NCBI GenBank assembly: GCA_008729055.1
Contig: SDUX01000006.1
Coordinates: 3,274,842-3,338,841 of the forward strand
Reading direction: 5' to 3'
DNA length: 64,000 nucleotides
Origin: Pyropia haitanensis
Lineage: Eukaryota; Rhodophyta; Bangiophyceae; Bangiales; Bangiaceae
The stretch's first letter is position 1. Each line of letters opens with the position of its first letter. This document shows positions 10,465 to 20,723 of this stretch, one piece after another. A model generated the notes under the pieces. The model had not been told where the DNA came from, made no database searches, and saw only the letters and a program-made list of their open reading frames with translations. The translations under genes and the position numbers were made by a program.

Positions 10465-11989
10465 TCACCGCCGGTGCCAGCGGAGGAGGCCGTCCAGGTG
10501 CGCGTCGCGCGGGAGCAGCCACTCGTCCAACCCGCCCGCGGCGTACAGGCGGGCGCACGCGTCGAGCGCGGCGAGCCGCCGCGCGTCCGCCACCGTGGCC
10601 GCCGCGGCGCAGCACCTCGCCCGGACGGCCGCGGCCGCCGGCAGGTCGAGCCGCGCCGCAAACGGCGGGCCGGGCGGCCGCACCGCCCACGTGGTGGCGG
10701 TAAAGGTGGGCGGCGTGGCGCCGGCACGCGCCGCGGCGGCGGTGTGGAGGGAGGTGCAGTAGCGGGCGAGCAGGCTTAGCGCTGGTCGGGGGGGACAAGA
10801 CGGGTAGGGGGGGGGGGGGGGGGGGGGAGGGGGGCACGTGCGGGAGAAGTAGACCAGGGATGGGTGGCAGGGGTTGGATGTGTGACCGTGCGACGCCGTG
10901 GCGGTGGGTTAGTGAGCGGTTGAGGACGGGCGGGAAGGGCGGCGGCGTGCGAGCGCGCGGGGTGCCGCACGGGCGGGCGCAGCGGGGTGTTGCCCCCATT
11001 GGTGTTGCAGACACCCCTCAAAACGCACCGCTATGGATGTTGACGCGCGCGCGCGTCGTCTTGGAGTAAAAGGTGGGGGTGGGCTCCCGCGGCGGCCGCC
11101 CCAGGCCCAGATCCGAGGTGGACGCCCACCCCGGGTGCGCCGGCGTGCCGACCGCCTCACGCTCGTGCAGCGCGCGCTCCATCGCCGCGGCCCCCCGCTG
11201 CGCCAGCCCCATCGACGCCGCCACGGTGTCGCCCGGGAGGGCCTCGAGCGACCGGGGCTCCCCCGCGGGCACCACCCACACCAGCCGCGCGCGCGCGTCA
11301 CGCGCGCGGCCCCGCGCCTGCACGTACGCGGCCGGCGACGCGGCGCCGTCGGTGAGGAGGACGGCCGCCACGTGCGGCACGTCGACGCCCTCGGCTAGCA
11401 CCGACGTGCAGACGAGGGTGGTGAGGGTGCCCGCGCGGAGGGCCGCCACCGCCGCGCGCTGGGCGGCCCAGCTCATGGGCGTCGCGGCCGCCGACCCGCC
11501 GCCGCCGCCGCCACCACCACCGCCAGAGCGGTGGCCGACCACATAGCCAGCGCGGATGCGGGCGTCGGTGGGGGTGACGACGGTGGAGAGGAGCGCCGTC
11601 AGCGCCCACGCGGTCACGCGGCGGGCCACAAAGACGAGGACGCCGGGCGCGGCGGCGGCGGCCGCCGCCCCCCCCGCGGTGCCGCCAGTGAGGCGGTCCA
11701 ACGCGCCGACGAGCGCGTCGCGCACGACCGTCGCCTTGTCGCTGAGCGCCGCCTCGGTGGCGTAGGCCGCCGCCGCCGCCGGGGCGCCCAGGTGGGCGGC
11801 CCACAGCTCGCCCGCGCGGCGGCCGAGCACCGCCACCACGTACTCGGTGGTGCGGTCCGCGGCGGTGTGGTACGCCGCGCCGCGGGTGGCCGCGCCGGCC
11901 GCGGGCGGCCGCCCGGGGGGGCCATCATCAAACGCGCCGCAGGCGGCGAGCAGGTCCTCCGCGGCGGCCAGGTCAGCCAGCCGCCCGCA

Positions 11990-12027
<38 letters not shown>

Positions 12028-12306
12028 TGCCGCCGCTGCCGCCGGGCCCACTGTTGGCGGCGGCGGCGGCGGCGAGGCGCAGTTCCAGCCGGGACGGCAT
12101 GTACATGGCGATCGACTCGGCCGGCCGCACCGCGACGGCGGCGACGGCGGCGGCGGCGGCGGCGGAGAGCCCCCCCAGGGGCGCCCCGTACGTGCGCTCC
12201 ACCGCCGCGAGCGCGGCGGCACAGCGGCGGCCGCCGCCCGTGCTGTCCGCGACGCGCTTGAGCGGCGACGCGCTCAGGCCGAGGATGCGCGGCAGCGGCG
12301 GCGGCT

Positions 12307-12342
<36 letters not shown>

Positions 12343-12723
12343 ACGCCCCGGCCGGCGGCGGCGGCGCCACCGCCGGGGCGGCGAAAAACTCGCGCAGCAG
12401 CTGCGCGTACGCGTCGTTGCCCGCCACGTGGTGGCACTCGTCAAAGACGACGACCGCAAACGCGTCGGCGGGGAGCAGCCCGTGGCGGAGGGCGTCGAGG
12501 ATGGTCTGCGGCGTCGCGACGGCCACGTCGACGGCGGCGATTTCGGCCGCCCACCGGCCTGCACGCCACATGTCCACCCGCCGCGCGCCGCTGTACGTGC
12601 CGACGCGGAGGCCGGTGTGGGCGCGCAGGACCGCCGCCTGCTGGTCGACGAGTGGCACCTTGGGCACCAGGAAGAGGCCCAGCCGGGCTCGCGCTGGGGG
12701 AAGGGCACCCCCGCCGCCGCCGT

Positions 12724-12791
<68 letters not shown>

Positions 12792-12954
12792 GAGCCACCA
12801 CCGCCGCCCGCCGCCGCCACCCGCGCATAGTGGCCGAGCAGCCCCGCCGCGATCCACGTCTTGCCCGCCCCCGTCGGCAGCGACACGAGCAGGTTGCCGC
12901 GGATGGCGGCGGCGAGGAGCTCCGCCTGGTACGCCCGCGGCGGCGGCGGGCGGC

Positions 12955-12989
<35 letters not shown>

Positions 12990-13074
12990 TGCGAGGGGGG
13001 GGGGGCGCCGCCGCCGCCGCCGCCGCGGCGGCCGGGGGGGTGGCCCCGCCGCCGCCGCTGGGCGCGTCGCTCAT
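10465..13074 (-). CDS. Dicer-type DECH-box helicase with Dicer dimerisation domain
   Basis: In order on the minus strand: a Q-motif-like YQAELLAAAIRGN just upstream of motif I LPTGAGKT (about 12886-12863), motif II VVFDECHH, motif III LGLSASP, a C-terminal RecA half with TSVLAEGVD, and motif VI QARGRARD. This is the Dicer/RIG-I/FANCM branch of SF2. The main frame ends in a GT donor; an intron of 247 bp (11028-10782) is phase-1 consistent and joins to 10781-10465. That exon encodes a DUF283 Dicer-dimerisation domain, including LSLLARYCTSL, LDACARLY and LDEWLLP. The stop is TGA at 10465-10467, though a GTGAGG donor overlaps it. The likely start is ATG at 13074 (MSDAPSGGG), which joins the helicase frame only if the 11-base G run at 12995-13005 changes length. 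Poly-Gly and poly-Ala inserts sit between motifs. No PAZ or RNase III follows, so this is either a separate helicase subunit or a truncated Dicer. Family assignment is firm, gene ends less so. Confidence 0.75.
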
Positions 13075-14284
13075 GGGGGAGATGGCGGATGGGGGGCGCT
13101 CGTCTGCCACGCCGCGGCTGTGAGGGGAGCGGAGGGGGGGGGCGGCACGGGTGGGAGGGGGGCGAGCGGAGGTGTGCCCGTGCGCCAGGGGCGGCGATGG
13201 GCGGCGACGACGGTCGGGGGAGGGCGGCGGCGCATCCCCGCGGCCGCCACGGCGCCAGCGGGGTGGCCGCCCCACTTGTACACCGTCCGCGGGCGGGGGT
13301 GGGGAGGGGCGGGTGTGTGCGGGGGTGCGTCGGCGCCGTCCGCCGCCAGGAGGGTGTCCCGGGGCGCGCCGCGCCGGCCGGGCGGGCGGGCCCCGGGCGG
13401 CAGCCGCGGCGCGCGGGGGGGTGTCCCGGCGGGCGCCGCCGCCCGCTGTCCCCCTCGCGGAAAAAATGGTCATCGCGGCGGCAGGGTGCCGCGACCGCGG
13501 CCGCGGCACGCGGCCGATGCCTGCGTGACTACTTTTTTTTCTCTTCTTGCCCTGCGCACCCGCCGCGCCGCGGCCGTCGCGATGGGAGCCGCGGCAAGAG
13601 CACCAAACGGCCGGTAGGACGGCGTAGACCCGTGGTGCTGGGTGTAGGGGAGAGTGCCAGCCTGGGGGGTGACATGGGACGGACGCCGCCGCCGCACCTC
13701 GACCACCTATTTCTTGGCCATCACGACGTGTCCGTGCCTCCTGCCCGTTTGGCGATGATCCAGGGGAGCCCCTGAGGCGGCGGAGACCTTCGCAAGGTAT
13801 TTGAGGCATCAAATAATCTTTGAAGTCAGGGGACATGATTTAGAATAAGTTCGATAAAGATCGCTCCATACGATTGAAAATAGATGGTGGACTTAAAATA
13901 ACTGTTATCCCGTGGGGTTTGTGAATGAAATCATACCTCTGCATCCGACCGCGGGGCGCCAAAAAAGGGGGCGGGCCCCGGCAAGGCGCCACGCCCGCCG
14001 GGCATGCCGGCTCGGCCGCGGCGGGCAGACGCGGGCGCCCGCCCGCCGCCGCCACCCGCCTCGGCCCCTCGCCACCGGCCGACCGCGGCGGCGGCGCACT
14101 GGCGGCGGCCGCCGCCGCCGTGGCGGTGGTGCCCGTGACGGCGGCGGGTTGCCCGACGCGGCCGCCGCCGCGGCCGCGCCGGCGCCGGCACCGGCGGCAG
14201 CGCTCCCCTTCCTCCCGGTCCTCTCCTTCCGCCGTTGCCACCGCCTTTGCTCCGCCGCTGGCCCCTTTCCAACCTGCGCGTGTC
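13075..14284. other. Divergent intergenic region between helicase and ESCO genes
   Basis: Should contain both promoters, since the flanking genes point away from each other. Most is GC-rich low-complexity sequence. An AT-rich island at about 13790-13935 stands out sharply and codes for nothing recognisable. I see no TATA box at a sensible distance from either start. Confidence 0.5.
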
Positions 14285-14816
14285 ATGGACGCGGCGGCGG
14301 CGCCCCCCCCCACGCCGACCCTGACCTATGGCCGTCGGCGCCCACCCCCATCACACCCTCCCCCCCCCTTCCCACGGCCGGCCGCCGCGGCGCAGCCACC
14401 ATGCCCCTTCCCCCCGTCCCCCCCTCCCCCCTATCCCCCGCCCGCCACGCCCGCCGGCGCTTCGCGGCGGGGTGGCGGGGCACCCCCCCCCCCCCCCCCC
14501 CTTCCCCTCCCCGCCGGCAGACGCCGCCACGGCCTCTGCGGCGGCCGCGGCACTGCTCCTTCCCCCCCCGCCGGGCCCCCCCCCCCCCCCCCCCTCCCCC
14601 CCCCCCCCCCAGCCCGCCGCCGCCGCATCAGCCGCCTCAGCGGCGGCCGCCACGCCGAGCAGCTGCGGCTGGACGCTGGCCAGGCGGGCCTCGCGCCCGC
14701 CGCGTGTGCGGGGTGCGGCATGGTCTACACCCGCGCGCTGCGGCGGGACGCGGCGGCGCACGCGGCGTACCATGGCGGCCGGGCGGGCGGGGGGGGGGGG
14801 GCGCCGCTGGCGGCGG

Positions 14817-14850
<34 letters not shown>

Positions 14851-15022
14851 GGCGGCGGGGGGGGGAGCGGCGGGGCGGGGGGGTGGTGTGGCGGGGGGGG
14901 GGGGGGGGGGGGAGCCGCCGCCGCCCGCCCTGCGCGTGTCGCTGGTGGGCGCCGCCCGCCTCGCCGCCGCGGCGTCGGTGGTGGTGCCCGCACCACCGGC
15001 GGCGGCAGCGGCGGGGGGTGTT

Positions 15023-15061
<39 letters not shown>

Positions 15062-15429
15062 GGGGTGGGGGTGGGGGTGGGGGCGCCGCCTGAGGGGGGG
15101 GGGGGGGGGTATTTGTGCTCCGGGGGGGGCGCCTCCCGCGGGGCGTGCCGGCCGTTGCCGCCGCGCTCGCCGCCGCGCGGGCGGCGGTGGGCGACGGTGG
15201 CCCGTGGGGCCGTCTGGGGGCGCACGCCCGCGGCCACCCGCCGCCGCCACCACCACCACCGCCGCCGCCGCCGCCGCCCTCACCCGCCACCCACGGGGCG
15301 CCCCCTGCGGCGGCGGCGGCGGCACCCGCAACGGCAGCAACGGCAACGGCAACGACGGCGGCGGCAGCGGCGGCGGCGGCGGCGGCCTACCTCGGCCCCA
15401 CCGGCGTGCTGCTGCTGTACGTGACGCCC

Positions 15430-15476
<47 letters not shown>

Positions 15477-16109
15477 GCGGCGGCGGCGGCGGCCGGCCGC
15501 CGCCACCGCCCCACGCGGGTGGCGCGTGGAGGGGGTGGCGGTGGTGGAGCGGCTGCGCCGCGCAGACGTGACGCGCGTGGCGTGGCGGGCGGAGGGTGAG
15601 GGGGGGGGGGGGGGGGGAGGGGCGCGTCGCCGCTGGGGATTGGGGGGGGGGGGCGCTGGGGGGGGGGGGGGTGTGACGGCTGTTGGGGGGGGGATGGGGG
15701 GGGGGGGGGCTGCCGGCACCCCGGGCGGCTGGCGGCGGCGGCGGCGACAGCGCCAGCGACGGCGGCGGCAGCGACGGCGACGGCAGTGGCGGCAGCGGCG
15801 GCAGCGACGGCGACGGCGGCGGCAGCGACGGCGACGGCGGCGGCGGCGGCGGCGGTGGGGACCGCCGCCGCGGCGCGCCCTGGCTCGGCGTCCGCCTCGT
15901 GTGGACGCACCCCCGCGCGCGCCGCCGCGGCGTCGCGGCGGCGCTGCTCGCCGCCGGCCGCGGCTGGGGCGTCCTCGGCGCCGCCGTCCCGCCGTCGCGG
16001 GTGGCCTACACGCCGCCAACGGCGGCGGGGGTGGCGCTCGCCACGGCGGTGGGGGGGGGGGGGGGGGGGGGGGGGTGGGTGGGTGTACACGCCCCGGGGG
16101 GGGGGGTGA
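14285..16109 (+). CDS. ECO1/ESCO-type cohesin N-acetyltransferase
   Basis: This enzyme family acetylates the SMC3 subunit of cohesin in S phase to establish sister-chromatid cohesion. From the ATG at 14285 there is a Pro-rich N-terminus with LTYGRR, then at about 14650-14775 the family's single zinc finger: QLRLDAGQ, CAGCGMVYT, then H..YH. Downstream, VFVLRGGRLPRGV (about 15110), GPTGVLLLYV, and GVAVVERL match the conserved core. At about 15865-16050 the acetyl-CoA-binding motif is seen: LGVRLVWTHPRARRRGVA, followed by VAYTPPTAAGVALATA, as in other ESCO proteins. The probable C-terminus is WVYTPRGGG with TGA at 16107-16109. The reading frame changes three times, at G runs (15094-15109, about 15600-15710, about 16050-16075). 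A small intron starting at the GTGAGG near 15597 could explain the second. Poly-Ala/Gly/Pro stretches separate the conserved blocks. Confidence 0.78.
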
Positions 16110-16148
<39 letters not shown>

Positions 16149-16651
16149 GGGGGGGGGGGGGGTCCGCCGCGGCGGCGCGGGCGGGCGGGCGGGCGGCGCG
16201 CCGGCGGGGGGCGGGCGGCGTCGCCGCCGGCCGCCGGCGCCACGCGGCCGCGGCCGCGCGCGGCGCGGGCCGCGGCTGCGGGCTGGCCGCCCCGCGCGTT
16301 GGCCGCCGCGCCTGTTTCGGTTTGGATTTTTTTTTTTTTGTAGTTGTTGTCTTTTTGTGTGGAATGGGCCCGGGGGGGGGGGGGGCGGCCGCGATCGCCG
16401 CCGCGATCCACGCCCCGCCGTCGTGGGGGGTGCCGCCGCGGCCGCCGTCGCCCCGCGCCGCCCCGCGCAGGTCCCCCCCCCACCTGTGCCGTCCCCCCTC
16501 CCATCCTGCGTGCCGTCCCTGCGCTGGTCCCTGCGTCCTGTTGGGTCCTCTCCCCTCCCGCGTTGCTGCTGCGGCCTTTTTTTTGCTTTTTTGGTCCGCG
16601 CCTTGTTTGTTTGTTTTTTTTTTTGCCCGCGCCCCCGCCCCCCGCGGCGCC
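16110..16651. other. Intergenic, upstream of bL12m
   Basis: Contains CCG repeats followed by T-rich runs (about 16326-16350 and 16575-16625) just upstream of the start codon of the ribosomal protein gene. The T-rich tracts are unusual for this window and may be part of the promoter or 5' UTR. Confidence 0.4.
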
Positions 16652-18073
16652 ATGTTGGCGCTCCCCGCCGCGCTCCGCGGCGTGGCGGCGGCCGCCCCCG
16701 GCGGCGGCCGCGCCGTCGCTGCCGCCGCCACCGCCGCCGCCGCCGCCGCGCGGCCGACGGTTGTGGCGGGCCGGCCGGCCGCGGCGGCCGCCGCGGCGGC
16801 GGCCGCCGTGCGGTGGGCGGCGGCCGACGCGGCGGCGGCGGCGCCGCCGCCGGCGGCCGCCGCCACCGCCGCCGCCGGGGAGCCGTCGGCAAAGGTGCAG
16901 GCACTGGTGGAGACGGTGGTCGGGCTCAACATGCTCGAGGTGAAGGAGCTGACCGACGCGCTCAAGGTAGGTAGGGGGGGAGGGAGGGGACCATGCGGGG
17001 GTCAGTGTGGCGTGGGGGGGGGGGGGGGGGGGTGGAGGGGGGGGGAGTTGGTAGGCGGTTGAGGCGGAGCGCAGCTGATGGGTGGGTGGGGGGGCGGGTG
17101 GGGGGGGGAGCGTACTCGGCGGTGGGGGCAGCGCACCGGGTGGAGGCGGGGAGCGCGCTGGGGGGCGGGGCGGCGGCGAGCACCCGGTGGGGGGTGGCGG
17201 GTGCGCCCGGTCGGGTGTCGCCGTGGGCAGTGACAGCCGCGGGCGCCGCGCGCCGCGCGTCGGGCTGCTGCCGTCTGCCCGTGCGCTGCATGCGCGGCTT
17301 GTGTGTGTTTTTTTTTTTTTTTTTTTTTTGGCGAGCCCCGCTCGCGGTGGTGGCGGCTGCTGACGCGCTGCTTTTTTGTTTTGTTTTGTTTTTTGCTTGG
17401 TGCGGTGGCATCGTGGTGGGCGGGCTGCGGGTACGGGTGTCGTGTGGTGGTGTGTTGGGTGGTTGCGTGCTGGCTGCTGCGCGTGTTGGCTCGCGTCGGT
17501 GGGGCCGTGATCGGCCGCCGTCTGCGCTGTGCGTCGTCTGGCTGCCGGGTGGCCTCTTGCGTCGGCGACGGTTGCCGCTGTGCCGCGCGTGGCGCGCGTC
17601 CGTCTGCCGCCGCTGCGGCTGTCTCCCCCTTTTGTGGCGGTCTCTTTCGCTCGCCTCCGCCCCGCGGCGGCCCCCCCCCCCCGGGCGCTCCCCACCGCTG
17701 CCCGCTCGAGCAGACCCGGCTGGGCATTGATGACGCGGCGCTGGGTGGCGCCATGCCGATGATGAGCCCGGCCATGCTTGCCGCCGCCGCCGGCGGCGGC
17801 GCGGCGCCCGCGGGCGGTGGGCCGGCGGCGGAGGCGGCGGCGGCGCCCGTGGCGGAAAAGACCGCGTTTGACCTCAAGCTGCTCTCGTTTGAGGCGGCCA
17901 AGAAGATTGGGGTGATCAAGGAGGTGCGGTCGCTGACGAGCCTCGGCCTCAAGGAGGCCAAGGCGCTGGTGGAGGAGGCGCCCAAGGTGTTCATGACGGG
18001 GGTGGCCAAGGCCGAGGCGGAGGGCATCCGGGATAAGATTGAGGCGCTGGGCGGCAAGGTCGCGTTGGAATGA
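16652..18073 (+). CDS. MRPL12: Mitochondrial ribosomal protein bL12m
   Basis: bL12 forms the flexible stalk of the large ribosomal subunit and recruits translation factors. Exon 1 is 16652-16966, intron 16967-17713 (747 nt, GTAGGT...CAG, phase 0), exon 2 17714-18073; the product is about 224 residues. An Ala/Arg-rich N-terminus of about 85 residues without acidic residues until the mature part looks like a mitochondrial presequence. The N-terminal dimerisation motif follows ([18 protein letters not shown]), then an Ala/Gly/Pro hinge, then the highly conserved C-terminal domain: [41 protein letters not shown] and ending [12 protein letters not shown]. The family match is unambiguous. A plastid form is possible in an alga, but red algal plastid L12 is normally plastid-encoded, so mitochondrial is preferred. 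Confidence 0.93.
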
Positions 18074-19035
18074 GGCGGCGCGCGGGCGCGCGGGCGCGGT
18101 CTTAGGGGTTGCCGTTTGCTTCACTTGCTGGTCGTTGCGGTCGTAACCCTGTTCCCCCCCCTACCGACGCGCCACCCACCCCACCCCCCCCTCCCCTCCC
18201 CTTTCAAGTCGTCCCGTTGTATTGCGTTGGTTTCCCGTTCCTCCCCAGCCGTCCTCGTCCGCTGCCTCCTCCCATGCCGCCCCGCCGCTGCGGCGAGCTG
18301 CCGTGGCGGTTCCGCCAGCGCTCAGAGTACAGACAGACTGCCGCACGCCACGGGGCTCGGCGGCCACCGAGCACCCGCCGCGGATAGGGGCGGGAGCCAA
18401 CGGAACAGACTGATCCGCAAGGAGCTACCCGGCTGGCGCGGCAGCCGGCTGTGTCCGGGGTCAACGAGGCAAAGAAAGAACGAGAGGAAACAAAAGAGAA
18501 AGTACACTCAGTGCCACACGGGGATCCCCTCGCAAGACGCCACCACCACTGTCACCGCCGCCGCCGCCGCCACCACCACCGACACCGCCACCGCCGCCGC
18601 CACCGCCGCCGCCGCCGCCGCCGCCACCGCCGCCACCGCCGTCAGTCCCCTGCAACCCGCCACCCCAGTCGCCGCCGATACCGGCCAACAGATCAGAGGC
18701 AACGCACAGATTCGACTGCCACGCCACCCCTGCGCCGCCGTCGGCCGTCATGCAGCGTCCGCCGCACCGGGCGCCGTCCCCACCGGTGCAGACCCGCCGC
18801 TCAAAGAGATCGCGCCGCGAGTGCGACAGAGCTCGGCCAGTACCTCCCGCACCGCCCTCGCCAGCCCCCCGCTGGACAAAGCGAGGGTGCCTCAAGCACC
18901 CGTAATGCACCCCACGCCATCCGCAACCCGCGCCCGTCGCATCCCCTTACCCCCTATCCCACCCTCTCCTCCCCCCCCCCCTCCCCCGCCGGCACAACGG
19001 GACAAAAAAGGGGCCCACACCACCGGGACCGCCGC
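18074..19035. other. Convergent intergenic region
   Basis: Lies between the 3' ends of bL12m (+) and QCR8 (-). Contains a C/T-rich stretch after bL12m and a CACCGCCGC-type microsatellite at about 18541-18650. I see no gene. Confidence 0.5.
18541..18650. repeat. CCG/CCACCG microsatellite
   Basis: Imperfect trinucleotide repeat of CCG and CCA units in the convergent region between two genes. No coding role seen. Confidence 0.7.
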
Positions 19036-19293
19036 TCAGTAGCGCTGCTCCTGGGAGAGCTTCTCGTGGTACCAGTTTCCCCAGGTGACCGTCCCCACAA
19101 ACAGCAACACGCCGGGCGTGACGGAGAGGAAGTTGTCCTCCACCTTGCGCCGCGCCTTGGTCAGCAGCAGCGGCACGTCCATGAGGTCCCCAAACAGGGT
19201 CTGCTCGTAGGGGGAGATGGAGCGCTCCACCTGGCCCCGCACCTTGACCGGCGCCTTGGCCGCCATCCGCGCCACGCGCGTCGCGGCAAGCAT
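19036..19293 (-). CDS. Cytochrome bc1 complex subunit 8 (QCR8-like)
   Basis: An intronless 85-residue protein from the ATG at 19293 to TGA at 19038-19036. QCR8 is a small single-pass subunit of respiratory complex III that contacts cytochrome b in the inner mitochondrial membrane. The sequence has the family layout: a basic N-terminus, a SISPYEQ motif (compare the S-L-S-P-F-Q motif of plant and animal forms), a helix with RRKVEDNFLSVTP, a hydrophobic segment GVLLFVGTVTWG, and a C-terminus WYHEKLSQEQRY, matching the usual HY.EK...E.RY ending. Length fits the family (about 70-110). Assignment rests on motif layout, not on a database search. Confidence 0.75.
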   Translation of the reverse strand: MLAATRVARMAAKAPVKVRGQVERSISPYEQTLFGDLMDVPLLLTKARRKVEDNFLSVTPGVLLFVGTVTWGNWYHEKLSQEQRY

Positions 19294-20723
19294 GGTTCCG
19301 CGAGTGGGGGGGACGGTGAGGAGGCGAGCCGGAAAGCGTCTCGTGGGCGTCACGTGCGGTGAAAGCAACGGAGAACAGCCAGGGAGTTGCGGCTCAGACG
19401 CATCCAAGCAGGCGGAAAGAGGTGGAACGAGGAATGGTTTGGCTGTAGGCCGCGCAACGCGTGGGGATCGGAGCATGGAACAGAGGCGGAGAGGGCGAAG
19501 TGCGCGGCGACGTGGACGCGACGGTGCGAGTCGGTGGTCGGGAGGACCGGAACGTCCCGCCACGTGTTACCTGAATCGTGGACAGGATCTGTGTCTATGG
19601 TTGTCGTTTACTCTTCAAGACACCTACTAAAAGTTCGACTTCTGGTAAAAACTTTCGACAGCTTCCTATTCTTCGAAAGCGTCCACGCTGTTCACGGGGA
19701 TGTGGAAGGACCCAAACGGTGCACCGAGGCAACGGAGAGTGCCGACCCCACCGCTGTAGCCAACATTGCAGCAAAAAGGTGACAAAGCCCGGGTGAGGAC
19801 GTCGGAGAGTTCCCACCACACCGGCGCTCATCGTACGTATCGCACACGGTGATGGACGCCCTCTTTACCCATCCCTCATCGGGTCAACCAGCCGTCGCTC
19901 TGGACCGCGTATGGTATAAAAAAGTGGCACTGGAAGGCCACTCGCTCAAGGAGAGCGCTGGCTGAGGCCGGCTGAAGGTTTTCTACAGGCTTGCGGGATG
20001 GGCAAGGCCGTAGCGGAAGCACGCCGCCGCGGGTGGTGCATATCAAGAAGGCCAGGAGTCAGCCCCTGACCAGCCATCCGCCTGTGGCGGCGCGTCTACT
20101 CAGGCATCAGTGTCCCTGTGGCCAATGTGTACAAATAGGCCCAGAGACACAGGAACAAGCACTGGTGCGCACGTAGGATGCCGCAATCACGGTTTTATTT
20201 TCACCATGACGCATGTCCCGTGGGCCAACCTCCATCAAAACCAGCAAATCCGTACGCCCACGTGCCAAACCATAGCCAGACCCGAATTTCCCTCTCATGA
20301 ATGTAAGCCTCATCCTGCTGTCCAATGGAAGTGGAATAGTGGCCCCGTCGCCAAACCGCTCAGCGCGCTCGCCTCGCACGGGCCCTTGGACAGCCGGCTC
20401 TTCCGCGCCTGGCCCCCACGCTGTCAGTGCCACCACGGCGCCCGCTCCTCGGGGTCGCCACGACACGGGCGCGGTGCCGCCGCTACCGCCCGTGCTGCAC
20501 CTGTCGCGGCCTTCATCGGTCCGGCGCCGCGTCACGTCGGGTCCCCCGTCCCCACCCACGCCGCCCCGTCCCGGCCTCTCACGTCGCGGCGGCAGGCCTT
20601 TGTTGCCCTTCCATCCCCCCCCCCCCCCCGTTTGGCCGGCGTGGCGGCGACGGCGGCGCCGTCGCCGGGCGAGGCCGCGCGGCGGGAGCCGAGGGCGGGC
20701 GCCAGCGCTGGCGGCCCGGCGCG
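19294..20723. other. Divergent intergenic region, partly less GC-rich
   Basis: Upstream of QCR8 (-) and the KDEL receptor (+). About 19590-20330 is clearly less GC-rich than the surroundings. A TATA-like TATAAAAAA occurs at 19915-19923 on the plus strand, 800 bp from the KDEL receptor start and not obviously linked to either gene. A 23-codon frame from ATG at 19998 is too short to support. The remainder (20340-20720) is GC-rich. Confidence 0.5.

Noticed and set aside
14351..18124. A 1,257-codon open frame on the minus strand
   Set aside because: Antisense of ESCO and bL12m, rich in Pro/Arg/Ala/Gly with no motif.
19915..20066. TATA-like sequence followed by a 23-codon frame from 19998
   Set aside because: Too short, with no conserved sequence. 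The TATA string is not placed for either neighbouring gene.
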